From the NCBI GenBank assembly GCA_006969905.1, contig CP030887.1, positions 1,470,001 to 1,534,000 on the forward strand: 64,000 nt of DNA. The letters run 5' to 3'. Positions 29,379 to 39,551 of the stretch are shown here, in pieces. Source of the stretch: Balneolaceae bacterium (GTDB lineage Bacteria; Bacteroidota; Rhodothermia; Balneolales; Balneolaceae). The notes under the pieces are model-generated. The model was given only the letters and a program-made list of their open reading frames with translations, was not told the DNA's origin and made no database searches. Made by a program: the position numbers and the translations under genes. How positions within the stretch are numbered: the stretch's first letter is position 1; the number at the start of each line of letters is the position of its first letter.

Positions 29379-30664
29379 TTCAGAGTGTAAGCCCGGTAAA
29401 AAAACTTAAAGGAAGTATTACACCTCCCCCTGATAAATCCATTTCACAAAGAGCAGCTATTTTTGCCTTACTTCATGATGGGATTTCTGAGATTAAGAAT
29501 TATTCCCCGGCACAAGACCCGCAAAGTACACTAGCCTGTGTGGAAGATTTAGGCGCTGTTGTAACTATCAATGAAGATAAAGTTACAGTCAAGGGAAAAG
29601 GAAGAGATGGGTTGGCAGAGCCCAAAGACGCGCTGGACTGCGGTAATTCAGGAACAGCAATGCGATTACTTTCAGGAGTTTTGACAGGCTCCGGTGTTTC
29701 AGCCAAAATGATAGGGGATGCATCCTTGTGCTCACGAACCATGACAAGGATTATCAAACCATTGGAACAAATGGGAGCTCATATCCTTGCGCGGAATGGG
29801 GGTTATGCCCCTTTATATGTAAACCGGCTGGACCCGCTAAAGCCGATGGACTATGAATTACCTATTGCCAGTGCTCAGTTGAAATCCTGCATTTTATTAG
29901 CAGGGCTGTTTGGTGAAGAGCCTACCCGCGTTATCGAAACGGTGCCGAGCAGAGACCATACCGAGCGCCTGTTGGGCCTGGAGGTCGTTGAGGAAGTCGG
30001 AAAGAAAATCATATCTGCTTCCTTAAAAGATGAAATTCCTAATCAAAGCTATACGATACCCGGAGATTTTTCAGCAGCAGCCTTTTGGCTGGTGGCGGGC
30101 TGTATTGTTCCGGACTCGGAGATTCGATTAGAAGGAACAGGACTAAACCCTACACGGAATGCTCTCCTTCATCTTTTGCATGAAATGGGTGCCGATATTA
30201 CCATTGAGAATGAGCGAATGGAAGGGGCTGAACCTGTGGGTGACATTATTGTAAAGTCGTCCGAATTGAGGGCAATTAACATTCCTCAGCAAATGATTCC
30301 CAACTGTATTGATGAATTGCCCATTCTTGCTGTAGCCATGACTTTTGCTTCGGGTATATCGGTAATCTCAGGAGCAGAAGAACTGCGCCATAAAGAAACG
30401 GATCGTATTATGGCCATTGCCGAAATGCTGGGGGCAACAGGGGTGAATTTCACTGAAAAAGAAGACGGGCTGGAAATACAGGGGAATCCTGAATTCAGCT
30501 TTGGGTCTGCCACTTTCAAAAGCTTTGATGATCATCGTATTGCAATGGCTTCTGCTATTCTTGCTTTAAAAGGAAGTTCCGAATCCCAAATCCTGGATGC
30601 CGATTGTGCAGCTGTTTCTTATCCCGGGTTTTGGAAGGATTTAACAAGTTTGGCTAGTTGTTGA
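29375..30664 (+). CDS. aroA: 3-phosphoshikimate 1-carboxyvinyltransferase (EPSP synthase)
   Basis: AroA joins PEP to shikimate-3-phosphate in the aromatic amino acid pathway. The 429-residue protein has normal length. Marks are PPDKSISQRAAI, LDCGNSGTAMRLLSG, ASAQLKSCILLAG, PSRDHTERLL, CIDELPILAVA and RHKETDRI. The glycine-rich loop has the form NSGTAMR, as in standard enzymes. The ATG overlaps the stop of the TPR gene. Confidence 0.97.
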   Translation: MIQSVSPVKKLKGSITPPPDKSISQRAAIFALLHDGISEIKNYSPAQDPQSTLACVEDLGAVVTINEDKVTVKGKGRDGLAEPKDALDCGNSGTAMRLLSGVLTGSGVSAKMIGDASLCSRTMTRIIKPLEQMGAHILARNGGYAPLYVNRLDPLKPMDYELPIASAQLKSCILLAGLFGEEPTRVIETVPSRDHTERLLGLEVVEEVGKKIISASLKDEIPNQSYTIPGDFSAAAFWLVAGCIVPDSEIRLEGTGLNPTRNALLHLLHEMGADITIENERMEGAEPVGDIIVKSSELRAINIPQQMIPNCIDELPILAVAMTFASGISVISGAEELRHKETDRIMAIAEMLGATGVNFTEKEDGLEIQGNPEFSFGSATFKSFDDHRIAMASAILALKGSSESQILDADCAAVSYPGFWKDLTSLASC

Positions 30665-30691
30665 CTTATTATTAGTTGTATGGAAATAAGT

Positions 30692-30753
30692 CTCCCCTTG
30701 AGGGGAGGCGAAAGTTCAAATGAGTTCTTTGAACTTTCCGAGGGGTGTTTTAC
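30692..30753 (+). repeat. Palindromic intergenic repeat / probable aroA terminator
   Basis: Two adjacent hairpins are seen: CTCCCC/GGGGAG (30692-30707), then CGAAAGTTCAAA (30709-30720) with TTTGAACTTTCCG (30728-30740). They are followed by aggggtgtttta. The layout is like short repeats I recall from other Bacteroidota genomes. It could end aroA transcription. Confidence 0.6.
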
Positions 30754-30853
30754 TTGAGTTAATGAGTCTTAACAGTATCAGTATGCTTATTTGAATTTAT
30801 ATGGATTGATACTTTAGTAAAGATCATTTTAGACCACCGTGTTTATCTTTACA

Positions 30854-30878
30854 GATCCTGAATCAAGTTCAGGATGAC
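30854..30878. repeat. Short palindromic repeat, copy 1 (ATCCTGAA...TTCAGGAT)
   Basis: An 8-bp inverted pair (30855-30862, 30868-30875) is followed by GAC. Its reverse complement matches 43201-43226 at 24 of 26 bases, which makes this a dispersed repeat. Confidence 0.7.
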
Positions 30879-30981
30879 AACACCAAAAGAATTTAATTCA
30901 ACATTATTGATAAGTATTCATTCTGAATTCTGAGTCAGGGACGCGGGTGTCAATACGTCAGTTTCCTGATAACAGCTAAAT

Positions 30982-31010
30982 CTTGGCATTAAGCTTGCTT
31001 TATTCTCCAT
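30982..31010 (+). promoter_or_regulatory. Possible heat-shock-like promoter for hsp20
   Basis: CTTGGCA (30982-30988) and CTCCAT (31005-31010) are 16 bases apart, loosely like a sigma-32 promoter (CTTGAAA, CCCCAT). It lies 27 bases before the hsp20 ATG. Whether the organism has RpoH is not known from this window. Confidence 0.25.
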
Positions 31011-31036
31011 GAATTTAACCAACAGAGGTGAGCATC

Positions 31037-31471
31037 ATGGGAGATTTTACAGAATTCGGAATTGAAGTAGAAAAGCACTTATCCAAATTAGGAAAGGACA
31101 TCCAGCAGTTTGTAGAGAAAGTGGTTCCGCTAACCAACGAAGACAAAGACTTTGCACCCGATTGTGACATTGTGGAAAGCGATGAAGAATATAAAATCCT
31201 GATTGACCTTCCGGGATTATCTAAAAAGGAAATCGGTATTTCTCTGAAAGACAATGTGCTTACCGTGAAAGGCGAAAGGGAAATAACCGTAGCTGAAGGT
31301 GAAGAGTTTAAACGACAGGAACGCAGAAGAGGTGCTTTTGCCCGTTCGTTTGCCCTGCCTGAAAATGTGAATAAGGCAGAGGTAAATGCCAGTTTCCGAA
31401 ATGGGGTACTTACTGTGGCTATGCCGAAATCAGAAACCCTGAAAGACACAACCTCTATTCCGGTAAAGTAG
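31037..31471 (+). CDS. Small heat-shock protein, Hsp20/alpha-crystallin family
   Basis: The start ATG at 31037 has AGAGGTG as ribosome site just before it; an in-frame GTG at 31028 is part of that site. The 144-residue chaperone has the alpha-crystallin domain from ~40 to 135 (YKILIDLPGLSKKEIGISLKDNVLTVKGER, FRNGVLTVAMPK). It holds unfolding proteins for DnaK, whose gene is next. Confidence 0.93.
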   Translation: MGDFTEFGIEVEKHLSKLGKDIQQFVEKVVPLTNEDKDFAPDCDIVESDEEYKILIDLPGLSKKEIGISLKDNVLTVKGEREITVAEGEEFKRQERRRGAFARSFALPENVNKAEVNASFRNGVLTVAMPKSETLKDTTSIPVK

Positions 31472-31476
31472 TATAA

Positions 31477-31603
31477 GCCACTAAAACTCGAAAACACAAA
31501 AAAATTAAATAAACTTTCGTGATTTAGTGTTTTTGTGGCAAAACAAACAAAGATTTTAAACAAGAAAACATAAATAACTTTAGTGCTTTCGAGGTTTCGT
31601 GGC
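31477..31603. repeat. Imperfect inverted repeat between hsp20 and dnaK
   Basis: Arms 31477-31493 and 31587-31603 match as reverse complements with two mismatches in 17. Between them is AT-rich sequence with tttagtgtttttgtggc. Similar sequences (…tttgtggc) are, as I recall, scattered in Bacteroidota genomes. The dnaK promoter must lie here or upstream of hsp20. Confidence 0.5.
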
Positions 31604-31628
31604 ACGAAATTAAAACAGAATCAGACCA

Positions 31629-33545
31629 ATGGGAAAAATCATAGGAATTGATCTAGGAACAACCAACTCGTGCGTAGCCGTAATGGAAGGTAACGAACCG
31701 GTTGTAATCCAGAATGCAGAAGGTGGGCGTACAACTCCATCGGTAGTGGCATTTAGTAAAGATGGCGAGCGATTAGTAGGTGCTCCTGCAAAGCGCCAGG
31801 CTATTACCAACCCGGACAAAACGGTTGCATCCGTTAAGCGCTTTATGGGCCGTATGCACAACGAGATCGGTGAGGAATCCAAGCAGGTAGCTTACAAAGT
31901 AGTAAAAGGTGAAGACGGTACTGCCCGTGTACAAATTGATGACCGAAAGTATGCTCCGCAGGAGATTTCAGCCATGGTGCTTCAAAAAATGAAGCAAACA
32001 GCAGAAGAATATTTAGGTGAGAAAGTTACCGAAGCCGTAATCACCGTACCGGCCTACTTCAATGATGCCCAGCGTAAAGCAACCCAGGAAGCCGGGAAAA
32101 TTGCAGGCCTTGAAGTAAAGCGTATTATCAACGAGCCAACTGCAGCTGCACTGGCTTACGGGTTGGACAAAAAAGAAACAGACCAGACTATTGCCGTTTA
32201 TGATTTAGGTGGTGGTACTTTTGATATCTCCATCCTGGAATTAGGCGATGGGGTATTTGAAGTAAAATCTACCAATGGTGATACCCACTTAGGTGGTGAC
32301 GATTTCGATCAGCGCATTATCAATTTCTTAGCTGATGAATTCAAAAAAGATGAAGGCATTGATCTTCGCAAAGACCCAATGGCGATGCAGCGCCTTAAAG
32401 ATGCCGCTGAAAAAGCCAAGATCGAACTTTCAAGCTCTTCAAAAACCAATGTGAATTTGCCTTTCGTAACAGCAACTCAGGATGGCCCAAAGCACTTAAA
32501 CGTAGATTTAAGCCGTGCCAAATTTGAGCAGTTGGTAGATGATCTTGTGAAAAGATCCATTACTCCGTGTGACAAAGCATTGAAAGATGCAGGCATGAGT
32601 AAAGGCGATATTGACCAGGTAATTCTTGTAGGTGGCTCAACTCGTATTCCAAGAATCCAGGAAGCTGTAAAAGAATTTTTCGGCAAAGAGCCCGGTAAAG
32701 GCGTAAATCCTGATGAAGTAGTGGCAGTTGGTGCCGCTATCCAGGGTGGTGTACTTTCCGGTGATGTGGAAGATGTAGTACTTCTGGATGTAACCCCGCT
32801 TACTTTGGGTATCGAAACATTAGGTGGCGTTATGACTCCGCTTATTGAAGCTAACAGTACCATTCCAACCAGCAAGTCACAGGTATTCTCTACGGCTGCA
32901 GATAATCAAAGCAGTGTGGAGATTCATGTATTACAGGGTGAGCGGGCTCAAGCAGCAGCAAACCGCACGTTAGGCCGTTTCCACTTGGATGGAATCCCGC
33001 CTGCACCGCGTGGCATGCCACAAATTGAGGTAACTTTTGACCTGGATGCAAACGGTGTGATTAACATTAAAGCACTGGATAAAGGAACCGGCAAAGAGCA
33101 AACCATCCGTATTGAATCTTCTTCAGGATTATCTGATGAGGAAATTGAAAAAATGAAGCAGGCTGCTAAAGATCATGAAGAAGAAGACAAAAAGCTTCGT
33201 GAGAAAGTAGAGAAAATAAATCAGGCCGATGGATTAATATTTTCTACTAAAAAGCAACTTGATGAGTATGGCGATAAAATCTCTGAAGCGAATAAAACCG
33301 CTATTGAGGAGGCCATTACCAAACTGGAAGAAGCTCATAAAGCTGAAAGCCTCGAAGAGATTGACGCTGCTATGGAAGCTGTTAACACAGCGTGGACAGC
33401 TGCTTCTCAGGAAATCTATGCTGCTTCACAGGCAGAAGCTGAGGCTGCGGGTACCGAAGGAGCAGGCGAGCAGGCATCTTCAGAGAAAGAAGAAGCTGTG
33501 GATGCAGACTTCGAAGTAGTAGACGAAGAGGATGATAAAAAATAG
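31629..33545 (+). CDS. dnaK: Molecular chaperone DnaK (Hsp70)
   Basis: This 638-residue Hsp70 has [16 protein letters not shown] at the N-terminus, [50 protein letters not shown] and the substrate domain [14 protein letters not shown]. The C-terminus is acidic and ends EEDDKK. It folds proteins with DnaJ and GrpE, which are not in this window. It lies 157 bases after hsp20. Confidence 0.98.
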   Translation: MGKIIGIDLGTTNSCVAVMEGNEPVVIQNAEGGRTTPSVVAFSKDGERLVGAPAKRQAITNPDKTVASVKRFMGRMHNEIGEESKQVAYKVVKGEDGTARVQIDDRKYAPQEISAMVLQKMKQTAEEYLGEKVTEAVITVPAYFNDAQRKATQEAGKIAGLEVKRIINEPTAAALAYGLDKKETDQTIAVYDLGGGTFDISILELGDGVFEVKSTNGDTHLGGDDFDQRIINFLADEFKKDEGIDLRKDPMAMQRLKDAAEKAKIELSSSSKTNVNLPFVTATQDGPKHLNVDLSRAKFEQLVDDLVKRSITPCDKALKDAGMSKGDIDQVILVGGSTRIPRIQEAVKEFFGKEPGKGVNPDEVVAVGAAIQGGVLSGDVEDVVLLDVTPLTLGIETLGGVMTPLIEANSTIPTSKSQVFSTAADNQSSVEIHVLQGERAQAAANRTLGRFHLDGIPPAPRGMPQIEVTFDLDANGVINIKALDKGTGKEQTIRIESSSGLSDEEIEKMKQAAKDHEEEDKKLREKVEKINQADGLIFSTKKQLDEYGDKISEANKTAIEEAITKLEEAHKAESLEEIDAAMEAVNTAWTAASQEIYAASQAEAEAAGTEGAGEQASSEKEEAVDADFEVVDEEDDKK

Positions 33546-33561
33546 TATTTAGATTTTAGAT

Positions 33562-33594
33562 GTGAGATTTAAGATGTTTTTTCTTGAATCTCAC
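33562..33594 (+). terminator. Hairpin downstream of dnaK
   Basis: GTGAGATTTAAGA (33562-33574) pairs with TCTTGAATCTCAC (33582-33594) with one mismatch; the loop is TGTTTTT. It lacks a T tract after it and may protect the mRNA 3' end. Confidence 0.45.
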
Positions 33595-33615
33595 AAAATA
33601 CTTTTGAAATAAAAG

Positions 33616-33648
33616 AGCTCCGATATGAAAGTTTCGGGGCTTTTTTTA
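33616..33648 (+). terminator. Rho-independent terminator of dnaK
   Basis: AGCTCCGA (33616-33623) pairs with TCGGGGCT (33634-33641), with one G-T pair, followed by seven T. It lies before tsaD. Confidence 0.8.
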
Positions 33649-33707
33649 TTTCCGGTACTAAAAAGATCAACTCAGAACTTAATAACCCACTTCCGTATCT
33701 TCATTTC

Positions 33708-34697
33708 ATGAATATTTTAGGCATTGAATCCTCTTGTGATGATACCTCTGCATCGGTTTTGACAGATGAGGGAGTGCAATCGAATGTTATAGCATCGCAG
33801 TCTATCCATGTGAAGTTCGGAGGTGTGGTACCGGAATTAGCTTCAAGGGCTCATCACAAAACCATTGCCCAAACCGTAGAGCAGGCATTAGAAGAAAGTA
33901 GTATTGCTTTGGATGAAATAGATGTGGTAGCCGTAACACAGGGTCCCGGTTTAATGGGGTCGTTATTGGTTGGGCTTTGCTTTGCCAAAGGTCTGGTACT
34001 TTCCAGGGATATTCCCATCATCGGGGTAAACCATATGGATGCCCATATTTATGCTAATTTCATTGATGAATCCCCTGAATTTCCATTTGTGTGCTTGACG
34101 GTTTCGGGGGGGCATACGCAGCTGATCCATGTAAAAGCCCCATTTGAACATGAGATTCTTGGCCAAACAAGAGATGATGCAGCAGGAGAGGCATTTGACA
34201 AAATCGGGAAAATACTCGGGCTCGAATACCCGGCAGGCCCTATGATGGATAAACTTGCCAGAAAAGGAAATCCTGGTTTCCATAAGTTTCCACAGGCTTT
34301 ATTAAATGAAGGCCTGGATTTCAGTTTTTCCGGCCTTAAAACCAGCGCTCTATATTTTATACAGGACAAAGAAGACGGGTTTGTAGAAAATAACCTTAAC
34401 GATCTTTGTGCCAGTATTTCCGAAGCTATAACGGAAGTATTAGTTAAAAAACTGGCAAAAGCAGCTGAGCAAACCGGGGTAAAAACGATAGCCCTGGCGG
34501 GAGGAGTTTCAGCAAATTCCATGCTCAGAGAAAAAGTGGAGAAGCTGGCAAACAAAAAAGAGCTAAAGCTTCATATACCAAAAATCAGCTATTGTACAGA
34601 TAACGCAGCCATGATCGCGATCACCGGAAAGATGAAAGCGGAGCTTGGCCAGTTTGATGGAATGGAACTGAAACCATTTGCTTCTTTACAGAATTAA
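33708..34697 (+). CDS. tsaD: tRNA N6-adenosine threonylcarbamoyltransferase
   Basis: TsaD makes t6A37 in ANN-decoding tRNAs with TsaB and TsaE. The 329-residue protein has GIESSCDDTSASV, the metal-binding pair in NHMDAHIYA, VSGGHTQL, GEAFDKIGKILGL and FSGLKTSAL, plus LAGGVSANSMLRE. The length is normal. Confidence 0.96.
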   Translation: MNILGIESSCDDTSASVLTDEGVQSNVIASQSIHVKFGGVVPELASRAHHKTIAQTVEQALEESSIALDEIDVVAVTQGPGLMGSLLVGLCFAKGLVLSRDIPIIGVNHMDAHIYANFIDESPEFPFVCLTVSGGHTQLIHVKAPFEHEILGQTRDDAAGEAFDKIGKILGLEYPAGPMMDKLARKGNPGFHKFPQALLNEGLDFSFSGLKTSALYFIQDKEDGFVENNLNDLCASISEAITEVLVKKLAKAAEQTGVKTIALAGGVSANSMLREKVEKLANKKELKLHIPKISYCTDNAAMIAITGKMKAELGQFDGMELKPFASLQN

Positions 34698-34710
34698 GGA
34701 TTGAAAGATT

Positions 34711-34747
34711 AAAATGAAAAATTGAGCTCTTTCAAATTTTTCATTTT
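34711..34747. terminator. Bidirectional terminator between tsaD and rnhA
   Basis: A perfect 13-bp stem is formed by AAAATGAAAAATT (34711-34723) and AATTTTTCATTTT (34735-34747). A and T tracts on the two sides suit termination in both directions between these convergent genes. Confidence 0.65.
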
Positions 34748-35202
34748 TAATTCTGCATCTTGAATTTTAACGACTCAGCGACCGCCAATTCATCAACCCG
34801 CTCATTCAGCTCTAAACCTGAATGTCCTTTAACTTTAATCCAACTCACTTTGTGAGGTTTCATGGCCTCCAGCATGTCTTCCCAAAGCTCCCTGTTTTCT
34901 ACAGGCTTTTTGTCTGCCTTTTTCCATCCCTTTCGTTGCCAGTTTTCAATCCATCCTTTCGTCATAGCGTTAATGATTAGTGCACTATCACTGTGAATTT
35001 TTACATGGCAGGATTTCTTTAAAGCTTTTAAAGCTTCAATCACAGCCTTCATCTCCATCCGGTTATTGGTGGTTTGCGGATCGCCTCCTGACAACTCTTT
35101 CTCTTTTCCATTCCAGATCAGGATTGCTCCCCAGCCGCCCGGTCCGGGGTTTCCGCTGCAGGCTCCATCGGTATAGACGATAACTTCCGGTAAATCAGAC
35201 AT
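34747..35202 (-). CDS. rnhA: Ribonuclease HI
   Basis: RNase HI cuts the RNA strand of RNA-DNA hybrids. The 151-residue protein has the catalytic set: Asp in [11 protein letters not shown], Glu in [13 protein letters not shown], Asp in HSDSALI and Asp in ERVDELA, plus KGHSG. It overlaps the pyrF stop by eight bases; pyrF lies upstream in the same transcript. Confidence 0.95.
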   Translation of the reverse strand: MSDLPEVIVYTDGACSGNPGPGGWGAILIWNGKEKELSGGDPQTTNNRMEMKAVIEALKALKKSCHVKIHSDSALIINAMTKGWIENWQRKGWKKADKKPVENRELWEDMLEAMKPHKVSWIKVKGHSGLELNERVDELAVAESLKFKMQN

Positions 35203-36034
35203 ACTTCTCTGTAATAATATTCAGGCTCTCTTTGGTTTGTTTTGTCTTATGAGCTACATGCTCAGGCCAGTTTTCATGATTATTCCCCGCATAGATAATG
35301 CCCCGGCTTGAATTAATTAAAGGAGTGCCTGTGTGGTCAACAAGTGATTTGGCCAGTTCTTCCACCGAACCACCTTGGGCACCAATACCGGGTATTAAAA
35401 GCGAGGCTGATGTATGATGATCTGTTACTGATTTTGAAAGTTCAGCTTGGGTGGCGCCAATAACCATACCAAGATGAGTTTCAGATTCTTCAAAACGCTT
35501 TGCTAGCTCCGATGCAATATACTGTCCCATCATATCGAAGCCCTGAAAAGGTTTTTTAAGAAAATCATCTGCTCCCGGATTAGAAGTGAGAGCAAGTACA
35601 TATACTCCTTTTGAAGGGTATTTGCTGAATGCATCCAGGGTTTCAAAGCCCATCAGCGGATTTAAAGTAATTGCATCTACATGAAATTGGTCAAAAAAAG
35701 ATTTTTTATAATGCTCTGCGGTAGTGCTTATGTCCCCGCGCTTTGCATCAGCAACAATAACCTTTTCTTTAGGGATATAGTCGATTACTTCTTTAAACAC
35801 AGCCAAACCTGTGGCACCCAGTGCTTCGAAGAAAGCAAGGTTGGGTTTGTAAGCAGCACAATATTCCTGGGTACTCTCTATAATCTTTTTACAAAAAAAG
35901 GACACCTGCTCTTCCGGTTCCGAGAACTGGTTTTTTACGGAAGTTGGAATTTTGGATAGGTCCGGATCGAGCCCGATACAGAGGGTGGAATTAGTTTTTT
36001 TAACTGCTGAATGCAGTTTTTCTGTAAAGTTCAT
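35195..36034 (-). CDS. pyrF: Orotidine 5'-phosphate decarboxylase
   Basis: PyrF makes UMP in the last step of pyrimidine synthesis. The 279-residue length and motifs fit the longer type 2 enzymes: [41 protein letters not shown] with the catalytic Lys/Asp set, and the phosphate loop PGIGAQGG and SRGIIYAG. It leads a two-gene transcript with rnhA. Confidence 0.95.
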   Translation of the reverse strand: MNFTEKLHSAVKKTNSTLCIGLDPDLSKIPTSVKNQFSEPEEQVSFFCKKIIESTQEYCAAYKPNLAFFEALGATGLAVFKEVIDYIPKEKVIVADAKRGDISTTAEHYKKSFFDQFHVDAITLNPLMGFETLDAFSKYPSKGVYVLALTSNPGADDFLKKPFQGFDMMGQYIASELAKRFEESETHLGMVIGATQAELSKSVTDHHTSASLLIPGIGAQGGSVEELAKSLVDHTGTPLINSSRGIIYAGNNHENWPEHVAHKTKQTKESLNIITEKYV

Positions 36035-36174
36035 AAAGCAAAATTTTAAAGAAGATACAGTTTTTGATCAGGAAAAGGGTAGTAAAACAGCCATTGTTAT
36101 GTATTGTAAAACCGTTTGGGGCAGCCAGTTCAAATTATTTAGATTCTCGAACTAATCTTCACTAACTACTTATT

Positions 36175-39100
36175 ATGTCTTTTAAAGGTTTCTTTCCTTC
36201 CCTTCTTACCATGCTTTTAATAATGACTGGTTTGTCTGCTAATGCTTTAAGCCAGGATAACAAAACAGAGCCTGATACCACCAAAGAGAAAAGAGATAAT
36301 GGAGATCTTCCGTTAGGGCCGGGCAGGGAGTTTTCTTTTAACCTGGATGAAGGTTCATGGATTGCGCTGGATGTAAGCCCGGATGGAGAAAACATTGTAT
36401 TTGATTTCCTGGGGGATTTATACACTATTCCTATTACAGGTGGAGAAGCCACCCAGATAACAAGCGGCATGCAGTTCGACAGCCAACCGCGATTCAGCCC
36501 GGATGGTACCAAGGTGGTATTTATCTCAGATGCTTCAGGTGGAGAAGGCGTTTGGACAATTGACCTGAGTTCAGAAGACATGGAAAAAAAGCAGATCACC
36601 AAAGGAAAGAATAATGAATACCAATCGCCGGAGTGGGCACCGGATGGTAAGTACGTAATTGCCTCGAAACAAGCTACGGGCAATCATAAAATATGGATGT
36701 ACCATATTGACGGAGGTTCAGGCACTGCTCTTGTAAGTTCTCCCAACAATTTAAGAATGACAGAAGGAGCATTCAGCCCTGATGGACGATATGTATGGTT
36801 TTCGAGAAGGTTCGGAACCTGGAATTATAATGCACCTCTTCCGCAGTATCAGATTGCTACTTATGACAGGCACACCGGAGAAATAGCAACCCAGGGCTCC
36901 CGATACGGGTCAACATTCAGAGCAACTCCATCAAATGATGGTAAATGGCTGGCATACGGAACCCGGCATGATGAGCACACAGGAATTATACTTCGCGATC
37001 TTGAAACCGGAGACGAACGCTGGTTAGCTTACCCGATACAGCGTGATGACCAGGAATCAAGAGCTTCACGGGATGTACTGCCCGGTATGTCTTTCACGCC
37101 TGATAATAAATTTTTGGTTACCTCTTATGGTGGTAAGATATGGAAAATTCCTGTAGCAGGTGGTGAAGCCATAGAAATTCCATTTAATGTAAGCGCAACG
37201 ATTGACCTCGGGCCGGAACTCGATTTCGATTACCCGATTTCAGACAGTGAAGAATTTACTATTACCCAAATCAGGGATGCGGTTCCATCCCCTGATGGAA
37301 AAATGATCGCATTTACAGCTTTGAATGAAATATATACTATGGAGTTCCCTGGCGGTACTCCTAAAAAGCTGTTAGAGCTGGATGAAACCCAGGCGCAACC
37401 GGTTTGGTCGCCTGATGGTAAGTGGATTGCTTTTGTAACCTGGCAACCTGAAGGGGGCAAAGTGTATAAGATAAGATCGAATGGTAGGGGGTTGAAGCAG
37501 TTAAATGAAGATAATGGGGTGTACCAGCATCCGGCATGGAGCAATGACGGACAGCGTATTGTATTGGTGAATGGAGATTCAGAAGGGTTCAGGAACGCCA
37601 CCAGAAGGTTTGCATTCAGGGGAACTGCCAACCTGGTTTGGATCAGTGCGGATGGGGGCGAAGATAATTTTATTGCCTTAGCTAACGGACGCTCCAATCC
37701 CCATTTTGTAAAAGGAAATGATCGTATTTTTCTTTCCAGCTTTAATGGGTTGACTTCCATTCGATGGGACGGGACCGATGAAAAAGGGCATGTACAGGTG
37801 CAGGGAAGTCCGGCTCCGGGCTCCACGTTCAGTCCGCGAGCTTCGTGGATCAGAATGGCACCGGAAGGTGATAAAGCACTTGCCCAGCTAGGGTATGACT
37901 TATATGTAGTAACCGTTCCTAAAGTTGGTGGAGGTGCTCCGGTTATCCGGGTTGGTGGTTCCAGCGCATTTCCAACCGAAAAGCTTACCGATATAGGTGC
38001 ACAATTCCCTGCTTGGGGATGGAATGCTAAAAATATCCATTGGTCGATTGGTAATGCACATGTCCGCTATAACTTTGATGATGCAGAAGCTTATGCTGAC
38101 AGTGTGAAAGCAGCCAAAGAACTGGAGAAAAAGGAAAAAGAGAAAGATATTGTAGAAGAAGATTCAGCAAAAACGGATTCTGTAAAGACAGAAAACATTG
38201 AGGAGTCTAAAAAAGAAGAAAAGAAAAAAGACGAAGGATATAAGCCGCTTGAACTCAGGATTGAAGTAAATGCTAAGCGGGACACACCCCAGGGAACCCT
38301 GGTGCTTAGGGGTGCTACAGCCATTACTATGAACGGTAAAGAAATTATCAGAAATGCAGATATAGTTGTAGAAAATAATCGCATTACAGCAGTAGGTGCC
38401 CGTGGTTCAGTAAGTGTACGTGATGGGGCAGAAGTGATGGATATGAGTGGAAAAACTATTATTCCGGGCTTCGTGGATACACATGCACATTTTCGCCATC
38501 CGGTAAACCTGCACAGGGGACAGTTTTGGTCATATCTCACTAACCTGGCATTTGGTGTAATTACCACCCGTGATCCGCAAACTGCAACTACTGATGTATT
38601 GACCTATGGTGATTTAGTAGATGCGGGTAAACTGATTGGTCCAAGAGTTTACTCAACAGGGCCGGGGGTGTTCAGCAGCGAGCAGATTAAAAACCTTGAT
38701 CATGCAAAGGACGTACTGAAACGTTATAGCGAATACTATAACACCAAAACCATAAAAATGTATGGTGCGGGTAACAGGGAGCAACGGCAATGGATTATAG
38801 AAGCTGCACGTGAACAAAAACTAATGCCGACTACTGAGGGTTCGTTGGATTTCAAAGAAAACCTTACACAAGTTATTGATGGCTATCCGGGACATGAGCA
38901 CTCCTTCCCGGTAATTCCGCTGTATGATGATGTGGTCGATTTGGTGGCTTTCTCAAGAACAGTTTACACCCCTACTTTACTGGTAGCTTATGGAGGCCCA
39001 TGGTCAGAAAATTTTTACTACGCTACTGAGCGGCCTCATGATAATGCAAAGCTCAATTATTTTATGCCGCACGAAAACCTGGATGCACGAACACGACGTA

Positions 39101-39549
39101 GAAATGCGGGATGGTTTATGGAAGAAGAATATGTGCATGAAGAACACTCTGAATTTATAAAGGATCTTGTAGAAAACGGCGGACGGGCTGGTGTGGGAAG
39201 TCACGGTCAGCTACAAGGGCTTGGCTATCACTGGGAACTATGGGCTATGCAAAGCGGTGGATTAAGTGAGCATGATGCTTTGATAGTTGCAACTATACAG
39301 GGAGCTGAGGCAATAGGGCTTGATACAGATGTTGGAACTATTGAAGCAGGTAAACTGGCTGATTTAGTGATCCTGGATAAAGACCCTTTACAAAATATCC
39401 GGAATACCAACGAGATCAGCTATGTGATGAAAAACGGAAGATTGTATGAAGCGAATACACTAGACCAGGTTTTCCCGGAGAAGAAAAAACTGGGAACTTT
39501 CTGGTGGCAGAATACCGGGCCTGAAGGGGTGCCTGGGATTAAGGAGTAG
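36175..39549 (+). CDS. Secreted TolB-type propeller fused to amidohydrolase
   Basis: This 1124-residue protein has a signal peptide ending near LSANALSQ. A TolB/WD40-like propeller occupies ~50-640, with repeats such as SPDGKWIAFVTW and FSPDGTKVVFIS. A charged Lys/Glu linker spans ~645-690. An amidohydrolase domain runs from ~700 to the end. Metal ligands are seen in VDTHAHFRHP, and the domain ends with GTIEAGKLADLVILDKDPL. This fusion is known in Bacteroidota and related groups as a likely peptidase or imidazolonepropionase-like hydrolase. The substrate is unknown. Confidence 0.9.
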   Translation: MSFKGFFPSLLTMLLIMTGLSANALSQDNKTEPDTTKEKRDNGDLPLGPGREFSFNLDEGSWIALDVSPDGENIVFDFLGDLYTIPITGGEATQITSGMQFDSQPRFSPDGTKVVFISDASGGEGVWTIDLSSEDMEKKQITKGKNNEYQSPEWAPDGKYVIASKQATGNHKIWMYHIDGGSGTALVSSPNNLRMTEGAFSPDGRYVWFSRRFGTWNYNAPLPQYQIATYDRHTGEIATQGSRYGSTFRATPSNDGKWLAYGTRHDEHTGIILRDLETGDERWLAYPIQRDDQESRASRDVLPGMSFTPDNKFLVTSYGGKIWKIPVAGGEAIEIPFNVSATIDLGPELDFDYPISDSEEFTITQIRDAVPSPDGKMIAFTALNEIYTMEFPGGTPKKLLELDETQAQPVWSPDGKWIAFVTWQPEGGKVYKIRSNGRGLKQLNEDNGVYQHPAWSNDGQRIVLVNGDSEGFRNATRRFAFRGTANLVWISADGGEDNFIALANGRSNPHFVKGNDRIFLSSFNGLTSIRWDGTDEKGHVQVQGSPAPGSTFSPRASWIRMAPEGDKALAQLGYDLYVVTVPKVGGGAPVIRVGGSSAFPTEKLTDIGAQFPAWGWNAKNIHWSIGNAHVRYNFDDAEAYADSVKAAKELEKKEKEKDIVEEDSAKTDSVKTENIEESKKEEKKKDEGYKPLELRIEVNAKRDTPQGTLVLRGATAITMNGKEIIRNADIVVENNRITAVGARGSVSVRDGAEVMDMSGKTIIPGFVDTHAHFRHPVNLHRGQFWSYLTNLAFGVITTRDPQTATTDVLTYGDLVDAGKLIGPRVYSTGPGVFSSEQIKNLDHAKDVLKRYSEYYNTKTIKMYGAGNREQRQWIIEAAREQKLMPTTEGSLDFKENLTQVIDGYPGHEHSFPVIPLYDDVVDLVAFSRTVYTPTLLVAYGGPWSENFYYATERPHDNAKLNYFMPHENLDARTRRRNAGWFMEEEYVHEEHSEFIKDLVENGGRAGVGSHGQLQGLGYHWELWAMQSGGLSEHDALIVATIQGAEAIGLDTDVGTIEAGKLADLVILDKDPLQNIRNTNEISYVMKNGRLYEANTLDQVFPEKKKLGTFWWQNTGPEGVPGIKE

Positions 39550-39551
39550 GT

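Larger units (their letters stand above)
30665..31036. other. 372-base intergenic region between aroA and hsp20
   Basis: It holds the two palindromic repeats listed separately and a possible heat-shock-type promoter (30982-31010). No reading frame or RNA gene is seen in the rest. Confidence 0.6.
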
